Positions 1-12,800 of a stretch of DNA of 64,000 nucleotides are shown in pieces. The notes under the pieces are model-generated. The model ran no database searches. It saw only the letters and a list, made by a program, of their open reading frames with translations, and was not told where the DNA came from. The position numbers were made by a program, and so were the translations under genes. The stretch lies in contig JACATO010000996.1 in assembly GCA_018389105.1 (NCBI GenBank), positions 1-64,000 on the forward strand, in the 5' to 3' direction. This DNA comes from Nautilus pompilius. Its lineage: Eukaryota; Mollusca; Cephalopoda; Nautilida; Nautilidae. How positions within the stretch are numbered: the stretch's first letter is position 1; every line of letters begins with the position of its first letter.

Positions 1-8
1 CGCGTACG
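1..8 (+). CDS. MAM1 exon, last 8 bases only
   Basis: The final bases of an exon end in TACG followed by GTGAGC, a good donor. Read in phase they give Ala-Tyr-Gly and continue into YYLFLE of the exon at 468, which is the usual junction inside a MAM domain (compare GTAVG|FYVYIE in the third domain). Confidence 0.55.
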
Positions 9-355
9 GTGAGCGATCGGGGCCGGCGTCGTCCGTAACGCACCCAAAAGCCGAGCAGGGGAGACAATCCGGAAAGACAATCCGATCCCCCGGAAAAATT
101 GCTTAGAGGTCTAGCCTGAGAAGATTACAACGTGTAACCTGTGGATAATATATATATATTAATATTAGTATTAGTATTATCATTTTGTTTTTGAGTTGTT
201 TGCTTGCTTTTGTTAAATATTTTTAAGGCATGAAAGCTGTATACAAAGACAGAATCTACGAATTTACGGAAAACCACTGAATTCCGTCCAACACGTAGCA
301 AACAGTAAATTCTGGTATTATATTACTTGAAGTTATTATATTATTATTATTATTC

Positions 356-386
<31 letters not shown>

Positions 387-2332
387 TATTATTCATTATT
401 ATTATTATTATTATTATTCTTATTATTATTATTATTTATTATTATTTATTTATTTATTTATTAATAGGTTATTATTTATTTCTGGAAAGTTCTCAGCCAG
501 CGGTTAGTGGGCAGAAAGCTCGTTTGTTGTCGGCCACCACAATGCCTTTTGCTTCTAGCATCTGCCTCAGGTAAGCAGTAGTATACAGGTAATTCTGGAC
601 AGAAAGTCATCCCTATTTCGTCTTTACAAGTCGACATAAAAAAACGAAAGACGATCTTTACGCGGCTTTTATATACATGACATTAAACATTAAGTACAGT
701 AAATATGATATATCTTTGTTGGGGATCGAGAAGATAGACGATAAAGCAACGGAGCTAAGTTGGTCATGTGGGACAGGTGAGAGAAAGTGTAGATGAAAGG
801 TGTTAAAAGATTTCTAATTAAAAAATACAGCTCCGGAAGCTGAGAAAACTTTCACCGTTCTATATTTTCCTGTATATTCTAACGTATAATGAAAGAAAGA
901 AAGGAAAACAAGACGCTCGGTGAATTGACTTTTTTCGCGAAAGATCAACGTAGATCAAAGTTAGATAACTTAGATTTAGTTGCAAATCTCAAGGGAGATA
1001 ATTGTACGAGAAAAAAAAAAAAACGGGTAAGTACCATGACAATGAATGGTTAAAAGTTTCCGGAGAAAATAAACGGTGTTATTCTCTTTATTTGAAGTCG
1101 TCATATCTAAAATTTTAAATTAAGAAAAAAATCGTTATGATTTCATGTATGTAGACAGACTAAAGTCACAAGTGTTTAATGAAGAGATTCTCCTACAAAA
1201 TACATCGGTTTTCTTCTCCGCCTGCATTAAAGCAAGTATTATAAGACAACTAATTACTTTTGTATATGATAATCTAAATTCAGTTTAACCATTATCGCGC
1301 ATTTTATCAAGGTTGAATATAGTTTAAAATCGTTTTTGTGGAAAAAAACAAAAATACGATTCAAAGACAAACCTATATACAATTAGACAACATGAGTTAG
1401 CTCCCGCAGCGTGTATTAATATCTACAATCTCATGAGACCCCAACTTCAACCGTTTTTTTTTGTTCTTTCTGACTACCGTTGGCTCCGATTTTTTTAAGC
1501 ATGACCAACTCAAACACATTTCTTATTCCAATATTATATCATTGTCAGCTGAAAATCTCTCCTCTCTCGCGCGCGCGATCACCATATCTCGCTCTCTCAT
1601 ACTCTCTCTTCTCTCGCTCTCTCTCGGGGACTCCCAGCGAGAGAGAGAGCTCCCAGAGAGCTCGGGCCGAGATAGTAGAGAGCAACCAGAGCTCGCGAGC
1701 GACGAGAGACGCTATCGCAGAGCCCTCTGCGAAGCCGAGCGCATCCTCTCAGAGATAGAGCTCAGAGGAGCGAGAGCACATATTCTCTCGAGCTCGAGCT
1801 CTCGATAAGAGTGCATCGAGCTCTCTCTTCAGGAGCTCGAGCTCGCGAGACCTTCATCTATTAGCCTCGAATACAGAGCGAGAGCGATACAGATCCGAGA
1901 GAGATCGATCAGCGAGAGCGTAGAATCGAGCTCTCTCTAGAGAGATGAGATCTCTCGTTCTCATCTAGAAGCTCTCGCTCAGGACCAGAAGAGTAGAGAG
2001 AGAGCGCGAATCGAATTCTCGATAAAGAGAGGCGATGATCGCGAGCTCTCTCTCTCTCTCTCGATTCTGAGCGACGAGCGAGAGCTCTCTCGAGCAAATC
2101 TCTCGCGGAGCTCGAGCGTAGAGAGCGAGAGAGATTCTGCGATTCTCTAGAGAGATTCTCTACTCTCTCTCGCTCTCTTTCTTCTCTCTCTCTCGCTCTA
2201 GCTCGCGCGCTCTCTCCACGCTTCTCTCTCTCTCTCTCTCCATCTCTCTCTCTTCTCTAATATCTCTAGCTCTCTCTCCATATCTCTCTCCCTCTATCTC
2301 TATCCTCTCCTCCATCTCTCTCTCTCTCTCCA

Positions 2333-2402
<70 letters not shown>

Positions 2403-4978
2403 TCTCTCAACGTATTTTTTCTTCTCCATACTCCAGGTTTTTACTATAACATGTACGGCAGTGGGATGGGCTCTCTCAGAGTCTACCTGAGAGAACGCGA
2501 CAAGGACATCATGATGTTCTCCATTAGTGGCGACCAGGGCAAGGAGTGGCACGTGGCTGACGTCATTCTCAGGCCAACCGTAAACTTCCAAGTAAGAAAT
2601 GGCGACGTGCTCGACCAATCAAATCGCTCATCTATCTATCTTCCTTACGGTTTTACCTCCACTTTTTGAATAAACCAAGATGCGAAAACAAACGCTGTCA
2701 GATGTTGATGCTAATATAGTTGAGATGCTTTACAGGTAGTTCAGGGTCTGAGAGGATGAATATATCCTAGAATTATCTACTCTGCTGACCGAATATCATG
2801 TTAGTCAATTTAAAAAAGCCAATGGCAAGTTATTTTCAATACAAAAGCGAGGGTTTCGCTGTACTAGATTAAATAATTTTTGAGGCAAACTAAAATCCCA
2901 AATCTTCTCATTTCGAAAACAAAGAAATATGTTATGCTTTGTTTGTTGTTTTTTGTTGTTATACATATATTAATTGGTGATTAAATTATCGTTCCGGTGT
3001 AATTATGCACAACTTGTTAGAATTAAAATAACATAGAAGGCCGGTTTTTTTTAAAATATATATACATATTCCGATTATTTTAAAACACCTGGAATAATTC
3101 AAATTTACAAAGTATAGACAAAATCAACGCTCACCGCCTCATCTATGGCAACAACAACAGACACCATGTAGTTTTCTTTTCGCGAGAGTTACGAAGAAAA
3201 GCTAACTCCTCTTCCCCTGTCTTTCTCTTTGCCGGTTACCCTTTTAAAGGTCGTATTTGAAGCCATCCGTGGGACAAACTTTCGCAGTGACGTGGCCATC
3301 GACGACGTTATACTGGCGACTTGCAACATCATGGACAAATACAGACACACCCTGGAGAAGAAGAAAGAAACTACTACATCTGCACCGAATCCCGCCGGTA
3401 TATTTTGGTTTGATTCTTTCAAATCGTCACCTTTCCGTCAATTTAGCTGATCTTATGATCTTAACTATAGGAAGGCAAATGTTTCAATTGATTGCTGTAT
3501 ATGAATCGGAATGTCATTAAAAATGCGACTTATACACAAGAATCATTTGAACAAATTTTACGTGTGGCAATATCGTAACAGCTTTCAAATAAAATCGCTG
3601 CAGCTGAATGAAGGCATTCTGTATTACTGAACAACTTTAAAATACCTTCTGGTTTTCATTTGAAAAAACAACAAACATTTTTCCTCCTTAAAAATAAACT
3701 TTAACCTCATGTTTCCCGTGTTTTCAAAGCAGATGGACGCCAAACCTTCTAGCTGTTTCTGTCCTGTTTTGATAACTAAAGCTGCTGTGATCTTTCTCCT
3801 AGCGTAGTGAGTTGTCTCATTATGAGCGCAAACCCAGTCACGTGTCGGCCTTTTGAGCCGCCAGTACTTTCAGTTTGCATTTTTTTATTTTGAATATGTG
3901 TGTGTCTGCTGTACGGCGTGGCCTATAAGATACAGTTTCGGCAAAAGTGCTTTTCTTTTCGTAATTTTTAATGTATCAATGAAAGCAGATGAAAGGAAAA
4001 GCCATCAAAATTCCTTCATCTTGTTTGATAAAGAAACCATTATTTAAAAAAAAAACAAAAAACAGATGCATTATAGAGGTTCATTGTGCATCACGGACTA
4101 ATTTCACAAAATACAAAATTAACACAATCACGCCTTTACTACGCGATTCATCGAAATTAACTACTGCATATGACTGTTTCTCTCGAACTGGCACCCTAGA
4201 GAAACAGCGACAAGGGAGGTAATAACCATCTATTTTGTGGCATTACTTCTATTCACGCTGTAACTTGTTTTTGCTTTCCTAAATAATAATTCTGCCGTAG
4301 AGCCTATTTAAAAAAAATTACAACAAAAAACTTACAAATCAATTGTCTTTAAGAGGAGGATGCGCTAACAAACCTGTGTGATAAACATCCATCTTCCGGA
4401 TGAAATGCCATCCCGTGACGTCATTAAGATGCAGTACAATAAAAAAAAAAAACATGGCGGCGGCGGGTCTGCTAAATTTTTGCTTGAAAGGGTAGACTGA
4501 GAGACGTCGATCAGGAGTTTCTTTACCCTGCAGTTATTAAATACTTAATCGCTGTAAAACAATCGGTCAGTCACGCGAAGTGGATCCGCCGTTCTATCCG
4601 TTTTCCACAATTACGGTATAAAACGTCTAGTTACCATGTCGCTGCAGATCACAGACCTAGCTGGACCCCACGCCGCAACGGTCAAGGGTCCGAAAAGGGT
4701 GAAAACCCAGAGCGGCATCAGAACTGATGGGGGTTTCCTGGAATTTGAATCGCTGACCCGCTTTTATTTTAAGAAAAATATCATCGAAAGCCCGAACAAC
4801 AAGCAAAGATTTCATTCCAACGCAACAGAATTCTTCATTTTATTTATTTAAATTTTCCTATTGGATGCTGAATGGGAAGCTGATTGCTACTAAAATAAGA
4901 CTTACTGAGTATACGACGTCTTATCATCGCTGTTAGTTATAGTAGTGAACAACTGTAATTATACTATTCTACGTCACA

Positions 4979-5014
<36 letters not shown>

Positions 5015-6752
5015 TATTATTAATTATTATTATTATTATTATTATCTGTCCATCGTTCTTTTTATTTTTCCAATCCACCACACCCTAAACGAGTTCTATT
5101 TTCTACTATTTATGATTCGGTTTCGATCTTACCGATTATTTCGTGCATACATTTGGTAATTTAGGATTAGTTTAATGCATACTGATATCGACACTTCAAA
5201 GAACCACCACCTCGTGTGTTTAAACTCTTTTGAAAGGAGAGTAGAAAAGTGATGTCAAACAATGTACGAACACCATACACCTGGCTTGCACAACTATGAC
5301 GACAAAAAAAAACGTTTTTAGAAGCGATTAAAAGTTTAAATTTATATAAACAAAAATGCTTTTTTTTAGTTATAGAGAAAAGACACACAGGATCCAACTT
5401 TGTATTTCTTGAAAATGATTTTATTTTAGTACAAATATACAAATATATTAATATATCATTGTAATGAAATTATGCAAAGCTACTTTCAAATATAAATATT
5501 TGATTTGTTTTACAATAAGTTATACTATATATAATTTACAATACAGATTTCAGAGGAATTCATGTTATTTCTTAAATTTAATATTATAGACTTCATTGCC
5601 ATAATAATGATTATTTTTAATTAATGAGTATTTAATATCAGTAATTTCTTAAAATAAATATTTAATGTAAATTATCATTTTATATTAATATGGATATTTA
5701 AATGTCATTACTTTTTAATACTGATTGTTAGCCCTCATAGAAATAATTCACAATTGATGGATGACTGTTTTCCGTTTTTTTTAGAGTAATAAACTCCCTC
5801 AGATTTTGTATTTGTTTGTATGTTTTCCGTGTCAATTTGTTTTATATGAAACTAAATTTACTTATAACCAACACAAAACAAAATTCATTCCATGAGGCTG
5901 GAATATTTCCAAGTCACAAGATCTCTCGTAACCGCACAATGTTTGCTGGTGAAGCCTCTTTATCGATCCAAAATGGCCGCGCAGACATGACAGTTTATAT
6001 CAGAAACCAGTCTCTTCCGAACCGTAAAAAAAAAAATAGGTCTTGGGATGCGAATTACCGGGGTTCGTTATTCATTCATTAGTTCGCGCTGCTCCTCTCG
6101 CCGCCGTCCCCCGGGACCTCGTTAGCAACGGGGCCGCAGCGACCTAGGATTCTGCGCTTGTACCACGGACGCTGTTCAAATGAAATCAGTCCGAAATAAG
6201 TCTTCACAACCATTTATCTGGCCGGGTTTCATTTGAACGCGCCCCTTATGTCATTTAAGAACACCCCCCCCAAACTAACTGACATTAAAAGGCAAAAACA
6301 GAGTAGCTGCTTATTTAAATTACGAAATAAAACAGAAAAAAAAAAATAATCCTTTATAATAAAAGTACCCGGGAAAAATTTTTGTAAATGGCAGCAAAAG
6401 ATAAATACCTGTCGTGCCGCTAACGTCCCGGATAATTGGAAGACTGATTCCAATGTTATTATTATTATATTATTATTTTTAAATGCTGCTTATAGATGTA
6501 ATAAATGTATCTGGGGAATTGAAACAAATATGAGAAACAGGAATGCGAGTAAAAATTACCATTATCAGGTTGTTGCCCAAACTGAGCCCTCGTCGTTGTA
6601 AAATGAAACGATGGAATAGCGAGATTTACCTGACGGAGTGCGGTCGCTGAAAACAACGTTAAATGTATTCACAGGAGCAGTGGCTATTTTCTAACGGTTT
6701 TCAAAAGATAAGAAAACCCCAGAAAAAAAACACGTTTTAAATAATAATAATA

Positions 6753-6826
<74 letters not shown>

Positions 6827-9800
6827 TGGTGGTAAGATTTGATGACAGGGAGAGAAGGAATCTGGGGGAAAAAACGTGAACTGGCAGAAGTAGAATCCAA
6901 AAAAAAGACATTTCCCGCACGAATATAAATGCTGTTAGCTATCTAACTAAAAAAAAAAAAAAACAAAACAAAGGTATTATTATTTTTTAACTGTCATTTT
7001 GGTGAAAATACAGCGAGACCGTCACCGAGCGACTTGTTCACTTGTAGCGAACACGATGTGGTCGGGGCCAGTGAAACACCAGTTGTCATGGCTGAGCCAG
7101 GATCTATAACATTTAGCGGGCCGAGTATGGAATTTCTTTTAACAGATCGGGAACAAAAATGATTTCGTGTGCCATTATCGTTATCGACTGTTATAAGGAA
7201 AGAAATTCTATTGTCAGAACGGTACAGCAAGCTCATCTACTGTGCCTGAAATCGTATTAATCCTCTTATTCTTATTATTATTATTTATTATTATTATTTA
7301 TTATTTTTATTATTATATTTTTACTCGATTATCTCCCGTAGGAGTTGATAAGTTTTTTTTTAAAAAAAATACCTGGCTGTAGATGGAACGTGGATATTTG
7401 ATTGCAAACCGCCATTCTTGTTTTGTTTTCATTTACACCGAGCAATTATTCGTAGTGTAGGGCTTGACAGCTATTATCACCCTTCAGTATCTTTCTTGCA
7501 AAGATAAAAAAAAATTTTATTACATATTTTTAAAGTTTTTATATTGCAGTATTGGCTTTACTGCAAAAAACAGGTTCTGCGTATAGTAGTAGTTCTTTAT
7601 AAAATACATGACTTAATGTTCCTCTGTCCCTTTCTGGAGGCGCGTGCAGTATGAAGGTCTGTCTTTCTTAACAATTGAAAACTCTCTCTCTGTCTACACC
7701 TCTTAATCTCTCTCTCTCTCTACACCTCTTCTTCCCTCTCTCTCTTTGCCTTTCTCTACACCTCTTCATCTCTCTCTCTTTGTCTTTCTCTACACCTCTT
7801 CTTCCCTCTCTCTCTTTGTCTTTCTCTACACCTCTTCATCTCCCTCTCTCTCTTTCTTTCTTTCTCTACACCTCTTAATCTCTCTCTCTTTGTCTTTCTC
7901 TACACCTCTTATCTCCCTCTCTGTCTACACCTCTTTCTCTCTCTCTCTTTCTTTCTTTCTCTACACCTCTTCTTCCCTCTCTCTCTTTGTCTTTCTCTAC
8001 ACCTCTTCATCTCCCTCTCTCTCTTTGTCTTTCTCTACACCTCTTTCTCTCTTTCTTTCTTTCTCTACACCTCTTCATCTCTCTTTCTGTGTGTGTGTGT
8101 GTGTGTCTCCATCTCTGTCTCTCTTAAAAATATATATATGGTTTTATAGCACATTATTTGTATGTCCGGTACTTAATGCTTTGAAAATGATACCACGGCT
8201 GACAAATTTTACAGGAAGCATTCAGACAAATAAAACTTGTATCACTTCGTATCTTGTTCAAATGTGAACCTTACCTTTCCCTGCTGTTTGTTGTTTTTTT
8301 TTTCTTCTTTTATTTTGTATCACTGCATTTGAAATCCATCGTGTCTAATGACAGACAAAGTAACGCTGGCAAATCTTGCATCTGTTCAAATTGCACTCTT
8401 ATCTCACAGTCGATCTATTTGAAAACTTCCATATTATTCTTGTTTCCAATTCTCCGTTCCGTAACTTTTCTTTGCAAACTCATCTGTTATTTCTTCTTTT
8501 TTGGGGGGGCGGGGGAAAACCTTTTCTGTATTTTTGCAATTGCGCCTTTCTTGGAATACTATCCATGTCTCCAAGCCTTAACATTCTCGAAGCGTGGATG
8601 GTTACGGTTATTTGTCAAACCTGTTAACATACTAACCTTAACCCTCTCTTAACCTGATCTACATTTGCACCACGTAGCAAATATATCAACTTTCATTTAA
8701 AGAAAATACTTTTTTTTTTCGGCTACAGTTTTAGAGACCATGCCATATATTTAAAACAGACCTTCGGTGTTCCAGGTGATCATATCGGTAAACCTAAACT
8801 TTGATACTTTTCAAGCACGTAAAGGGCCACGCCCACACTTCTTCCATCGAAAAATAGTCAGCAAGCAAACTTTGCGCGCGTCACGTCACAGTTGTGCAGG
8901 ATGGAACTCGGATATCATCCTTCCACTCTGGAGGCCGGGGTGCTGGAGTAAATGCTCAGAATTTCTATCCCCGAAAACGTCGACACGAGTGATTCGGTAA
9001 TTAGCGATCACCAATTCTAGCACTAAACCTGCTAAAATCTACAGCACACAGTAAAACTAGGGGTGAGCAGGGATCTCGATCTAAGGGTGGAAGACGGCCG
9101 TTTCGAAACCAGTCAGGGGAAGCTGTTAAGATCTTTATTCAAATGGACGATTTGATGGCCTAGCGTCAGAGTTTACAGAGGGAGGGCGCACTCGAGTGTC
9201 ATTCAGAGGTGTAGAGGTAGAAAATGGCGTCTGTTAATATCTAAAAAGAAAGCCTTTTGTTTTATGTTTTATACCGCGTAGGAAATGAACGTATGCAATT
9301 ATGTTACAGTAGAAGGATAATTCAGATACATATTATTATTATTATTAATAATAATATCAGTAAATAATAGGGCATACTGTTAGCAAAGTGAAAATTTAAA
9401 TTAACTGCAGAACAATTAAGCTACTTTAGAAAAATCCGTCAGGTTTTAAATGCTTTAGCTTTCTTTCTTCCTCCCGTTTCCGATTTAAGCAGATATTCTG
9501 CAGAGACAAAAGTGTTTTTCTTACTGTTTTATTAAAAACTTCAGGACATTGTTAAGAGGGGAAAGAAAAACAGCGTTCGAAACTGCATTAACATGAGCAT
9601 AGTTGAGACGACAGACGCACAGAGAGCGGAAATTGGAAAAGGAAGGATAGATCACGTTTTATGACGTCAGCGGAACACACCAGGGGCTCCACCTGTCGGT
9701 TGGTGGCCGCGTGTCGGGACAAAGAATTCGGGGAGCAGCGAAGACAGGAAGAAAAAAAAGCCAGAACAGAAAAGAAAACCTTCCAGGCGGAATGGAGTGG

Positions 9801-12800
9801 AAAGAAATCGGTCAAAACAATCCGGCCGAGAGGCTTTCCTTCTCAGATTTTAGCCTAAACACTAGAAAATCCACCGCCGCCATGGTCTGAAGAGGGTGCC
9901 CGCTCGGACATCAGCGGGAGAGGACGCGTGCAACGGCTTTGAATGAATGCACCGTGGATGTTCTGTACTCCACTTTCATCTGCTTTAACACCCTCCCCCC
10001 CAACGCTTTTTCACTGATTGGCGCACCTGTATGAAGTAAACTCCCCCCAAACAACTGCAAACAGAAGCTGTAAGAGCTTCCGCCTGCAGTCCTACCTGGC
10101 AAGCACATCTCGTGACAGCGCGTCAGAAGTAAATATCAGTCCACCCAGCTTACCTGTCACAGGTGACAAAGTGCTCGTTTATTTCATTCATAGCAGGGTT
10201 GTCCTGCAAGCTTTAAGACGGGCATTGAAGAATCGCTTTTGTTGTCCAGGGTTCCTGCCCTTCAACGACGAACCCATGTCAAAAAACATTTTTTTTCTCT
10301 TCTTCTGTCTGCGTTTCACTTTAAGCAAAGGAGAGATTTCGTTTTCTTTTAGGATTTAATCAGATAAAAACAACAACCCCGCATCAGTATCGTCTTTTTC
10401 TCTTTTTATTTACTCTTATCTCCCTTTTATCTCTTGCTCTTTCTCTCTCCCTTTCTCCATCGTCCTGTATCTTTAATCTCTCTCTCTCTCCCTCCTTACG
10501 CTAACTATCTTTCATCCATTCATGCTTTCCTTCTATTTTTTCCTGTATCTTCCAAAAAACCTTTTCCTCTAATTTCCTGCGATTTTCCATCGTCGTCCTT
10601 CTTATACCTTTTCCCTTTCTTTTGAAAATGGACAAAAATATGTATAATGCTAATAGTGTATTCGATTTGCTCAGATTTATGCTACAAGGATCCAGAAAGA
10701 AAATATTGGTTATTTTCTATAGAACACAGCTGAAACAATTACAAGTGACAACGATTACCGCTAACCGGAAAATTAACACAACACGCTTATAGTTATGTTA
10801 CTATATATTATTTGTTGTTGTTTTTTTTATTTTCCAGCAAACCTTGTTCGGAATCAGAAGTGCGATTTCAACACAGATTTGTGTAACTGGTCACAAAGTT
10901 CCAGAGACATGTTCGACTGGATTCTTCATAAAGGTCCCACCAAGACGATCAACACCGGTCCAAGCTGTGACCGGACCGACTGTGTCAAAGGTTATCGCTC
11001 GCAAAATCTCTGGCCAAATCTCGGGCAACGAGATTCTGACAAAAATTCAAAATGAAATTGGTTAAATTTATATATATTGCCTATATTAAATTAACTTAGT
11101 TAAATAATTGATTATTATTAATTATGCGTTATACCAGCCTAAAGTAACACGTGTTAGTTTACCAAGCAATTGAAAAAAACAAACATTATCTTAGATTTTT
11201 CAAAACGAAAATCCTCATATGCTTTTGTTTATTTCTCCTTCTCATCCACCACGACACGGGGGCACCCACCTGCCTCCTGAGAAGACTTATAGGCGCGCGT
11301 GCTTCTCTAACGGGGTACACCTAGATCTCACCTGGGCGCGCAGAAGGATTCCACACTCACAAGAACCCATTCGGCCGTTTTCGTCCGACAATCGCGCGGT
11401 CTTCGTGTATGACGCAAGTTTAAGCAAAAGCCTCTTCAGTGAGTTAATCCTGACGACGGGCGTTGGAAAAGAAGCGAAGCTTCGCAAACCAGTTCACAGG
11501 TCGGAGCGAAGCGATGTCTTCACAGACGGGTGAACACCACCAACGATGATCTATTCTCGTTTGCATCAAGCAGAAATTATTCAGAAAAAAAACGCTGAAT
11601 GTTTTTTTTTTTGTTTTTGTTTTTTTTCCAAGATGTCGTCTCTGTATTTTCAGGACATTACCTGTACATCGAAGCATCGTCGCCTAGAACAGTGGGAGAC
11701 TTCGCAGTTTTGCTTTCACCTGTCTTTTCGGTATGTCTGACCAGGACCCTGTCGCTACGTATGAGTACATATTGCAGGTGTTCGTATTTTAAAAAATACG
11801 CGATGTAAACGCCCCACTGCTCGGACTTCATGCAATTAGTGCTAAAATGAGAATATAGTAAAAGCAAAACAAAACAATGTATTAATTTTATGCGGTGCAA
11901 GTAATTAGTCGCTAAAATAAATTGTACTTGAGAGAGACCAGCGAGGGTAGTTGTCACAGCGGCCCCTAATTCCTAATTAATTGTATAAAAGAAGCTACAA
12001 ATGGCGTCATGTCCTTTGACCCCCTGATTGAGTGGTTGGTGCTGATTACGTTGATCAGAGCTCAGTTATACGTTTAACTAAGAATTACTGATGCTCTAGC
12101 AATTTACCCCTATAACAACTAGCCCCAGGTTGTCTTCTCTAATAACCGTTTTTTTAAAATTCTCTTGTTTTTGCCCCCCCACCTTTCTCTTTTATCTAGT
12201 GCGGGGAGTCTTTCAAGAGAAACGAGCCGCCAAACCGAGTGACTTAAAAGAAAAAAAAAATTAGTTCATGAATTACCATTATTTCTGTATGTTCTCCACG
12301 TTTTCTAGTTGTGTTAGGCGGCACACCTAAGGCAGGTGAGTACAAAAATCACTACCTGTAGTATTTTAATCGGTTGTTGTTGTTGCTCTAAGGGTCATGC
12401 AGCCAAATGCATGAAGTTCCACTATCACATGCTGGGTTCTACCATGGGAACGCTGAACGTGTACCTGAAGAATTCGACCGGACCGTACCTGATCTGGACG
12501 ATGTCTGGCAACCAAGGACCATCCTGGTACTTCGCTTACCTTGACTTAATATCGAACTCGCCTTTTCAGGTAATTATACTGAAAGATCAAATTAATAATT
12601 CGAGTTCTTGTTGTTTTTTTTTTGCGAAGGATAACTTTACCAATTCAAACCCGAAAACACTTCGAGAGACAACTCTTCTGATCTTTATTATTTATTATTA
12701 TTTAACCATTGCCCCCCCCAACTCTTCATTCTCAGAAAAACTTTCAGCGTTTTGTGAAAAGCGTCTTCCTTTATGATGAAGTCAAAAATGGGTAGCACAA

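Larger units (their letters stand above)
3398..10837 (+). other. 7.4 kb intron
   Basis: Large intron between MAM1 and MAM2. It contains (ATT)n at 4981-5044, (AAT)n at about 6741-6824, a CT-rich minisatellite at 7678-8092 and scattered A+T runs. An open frame at 4636-4851, a GC-richer patch near 6080-6180 and another at 9560-9960 have no recognisable product or partner exons. No further MAM exon was found. Confidence 0.55.

Noticed and set aside
559..570. A 12-nt microexon between TTCTAG and GTAAGC
   Set aside because: The whole stretch from 468 reads as MAM sequence in one frame, so the internal TAG is not an acceptor here.
4636..4851. 71-codon frame beginning MSLQITDLAGP
   Set aside because: Lies inside the 7.4 kb MAM intron; no recognised domain and no in-phase partner exons.
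6684..6920. Poly-Leu and poly-Ile minus-strand frames
   Set aside because: Translations of the (AAT)n microsatellite.
7746..8267. 173-codon Ser/Leu/Phe-rich frame
   Set aside because: Arises from the CTACACCTCTT minisatellite.
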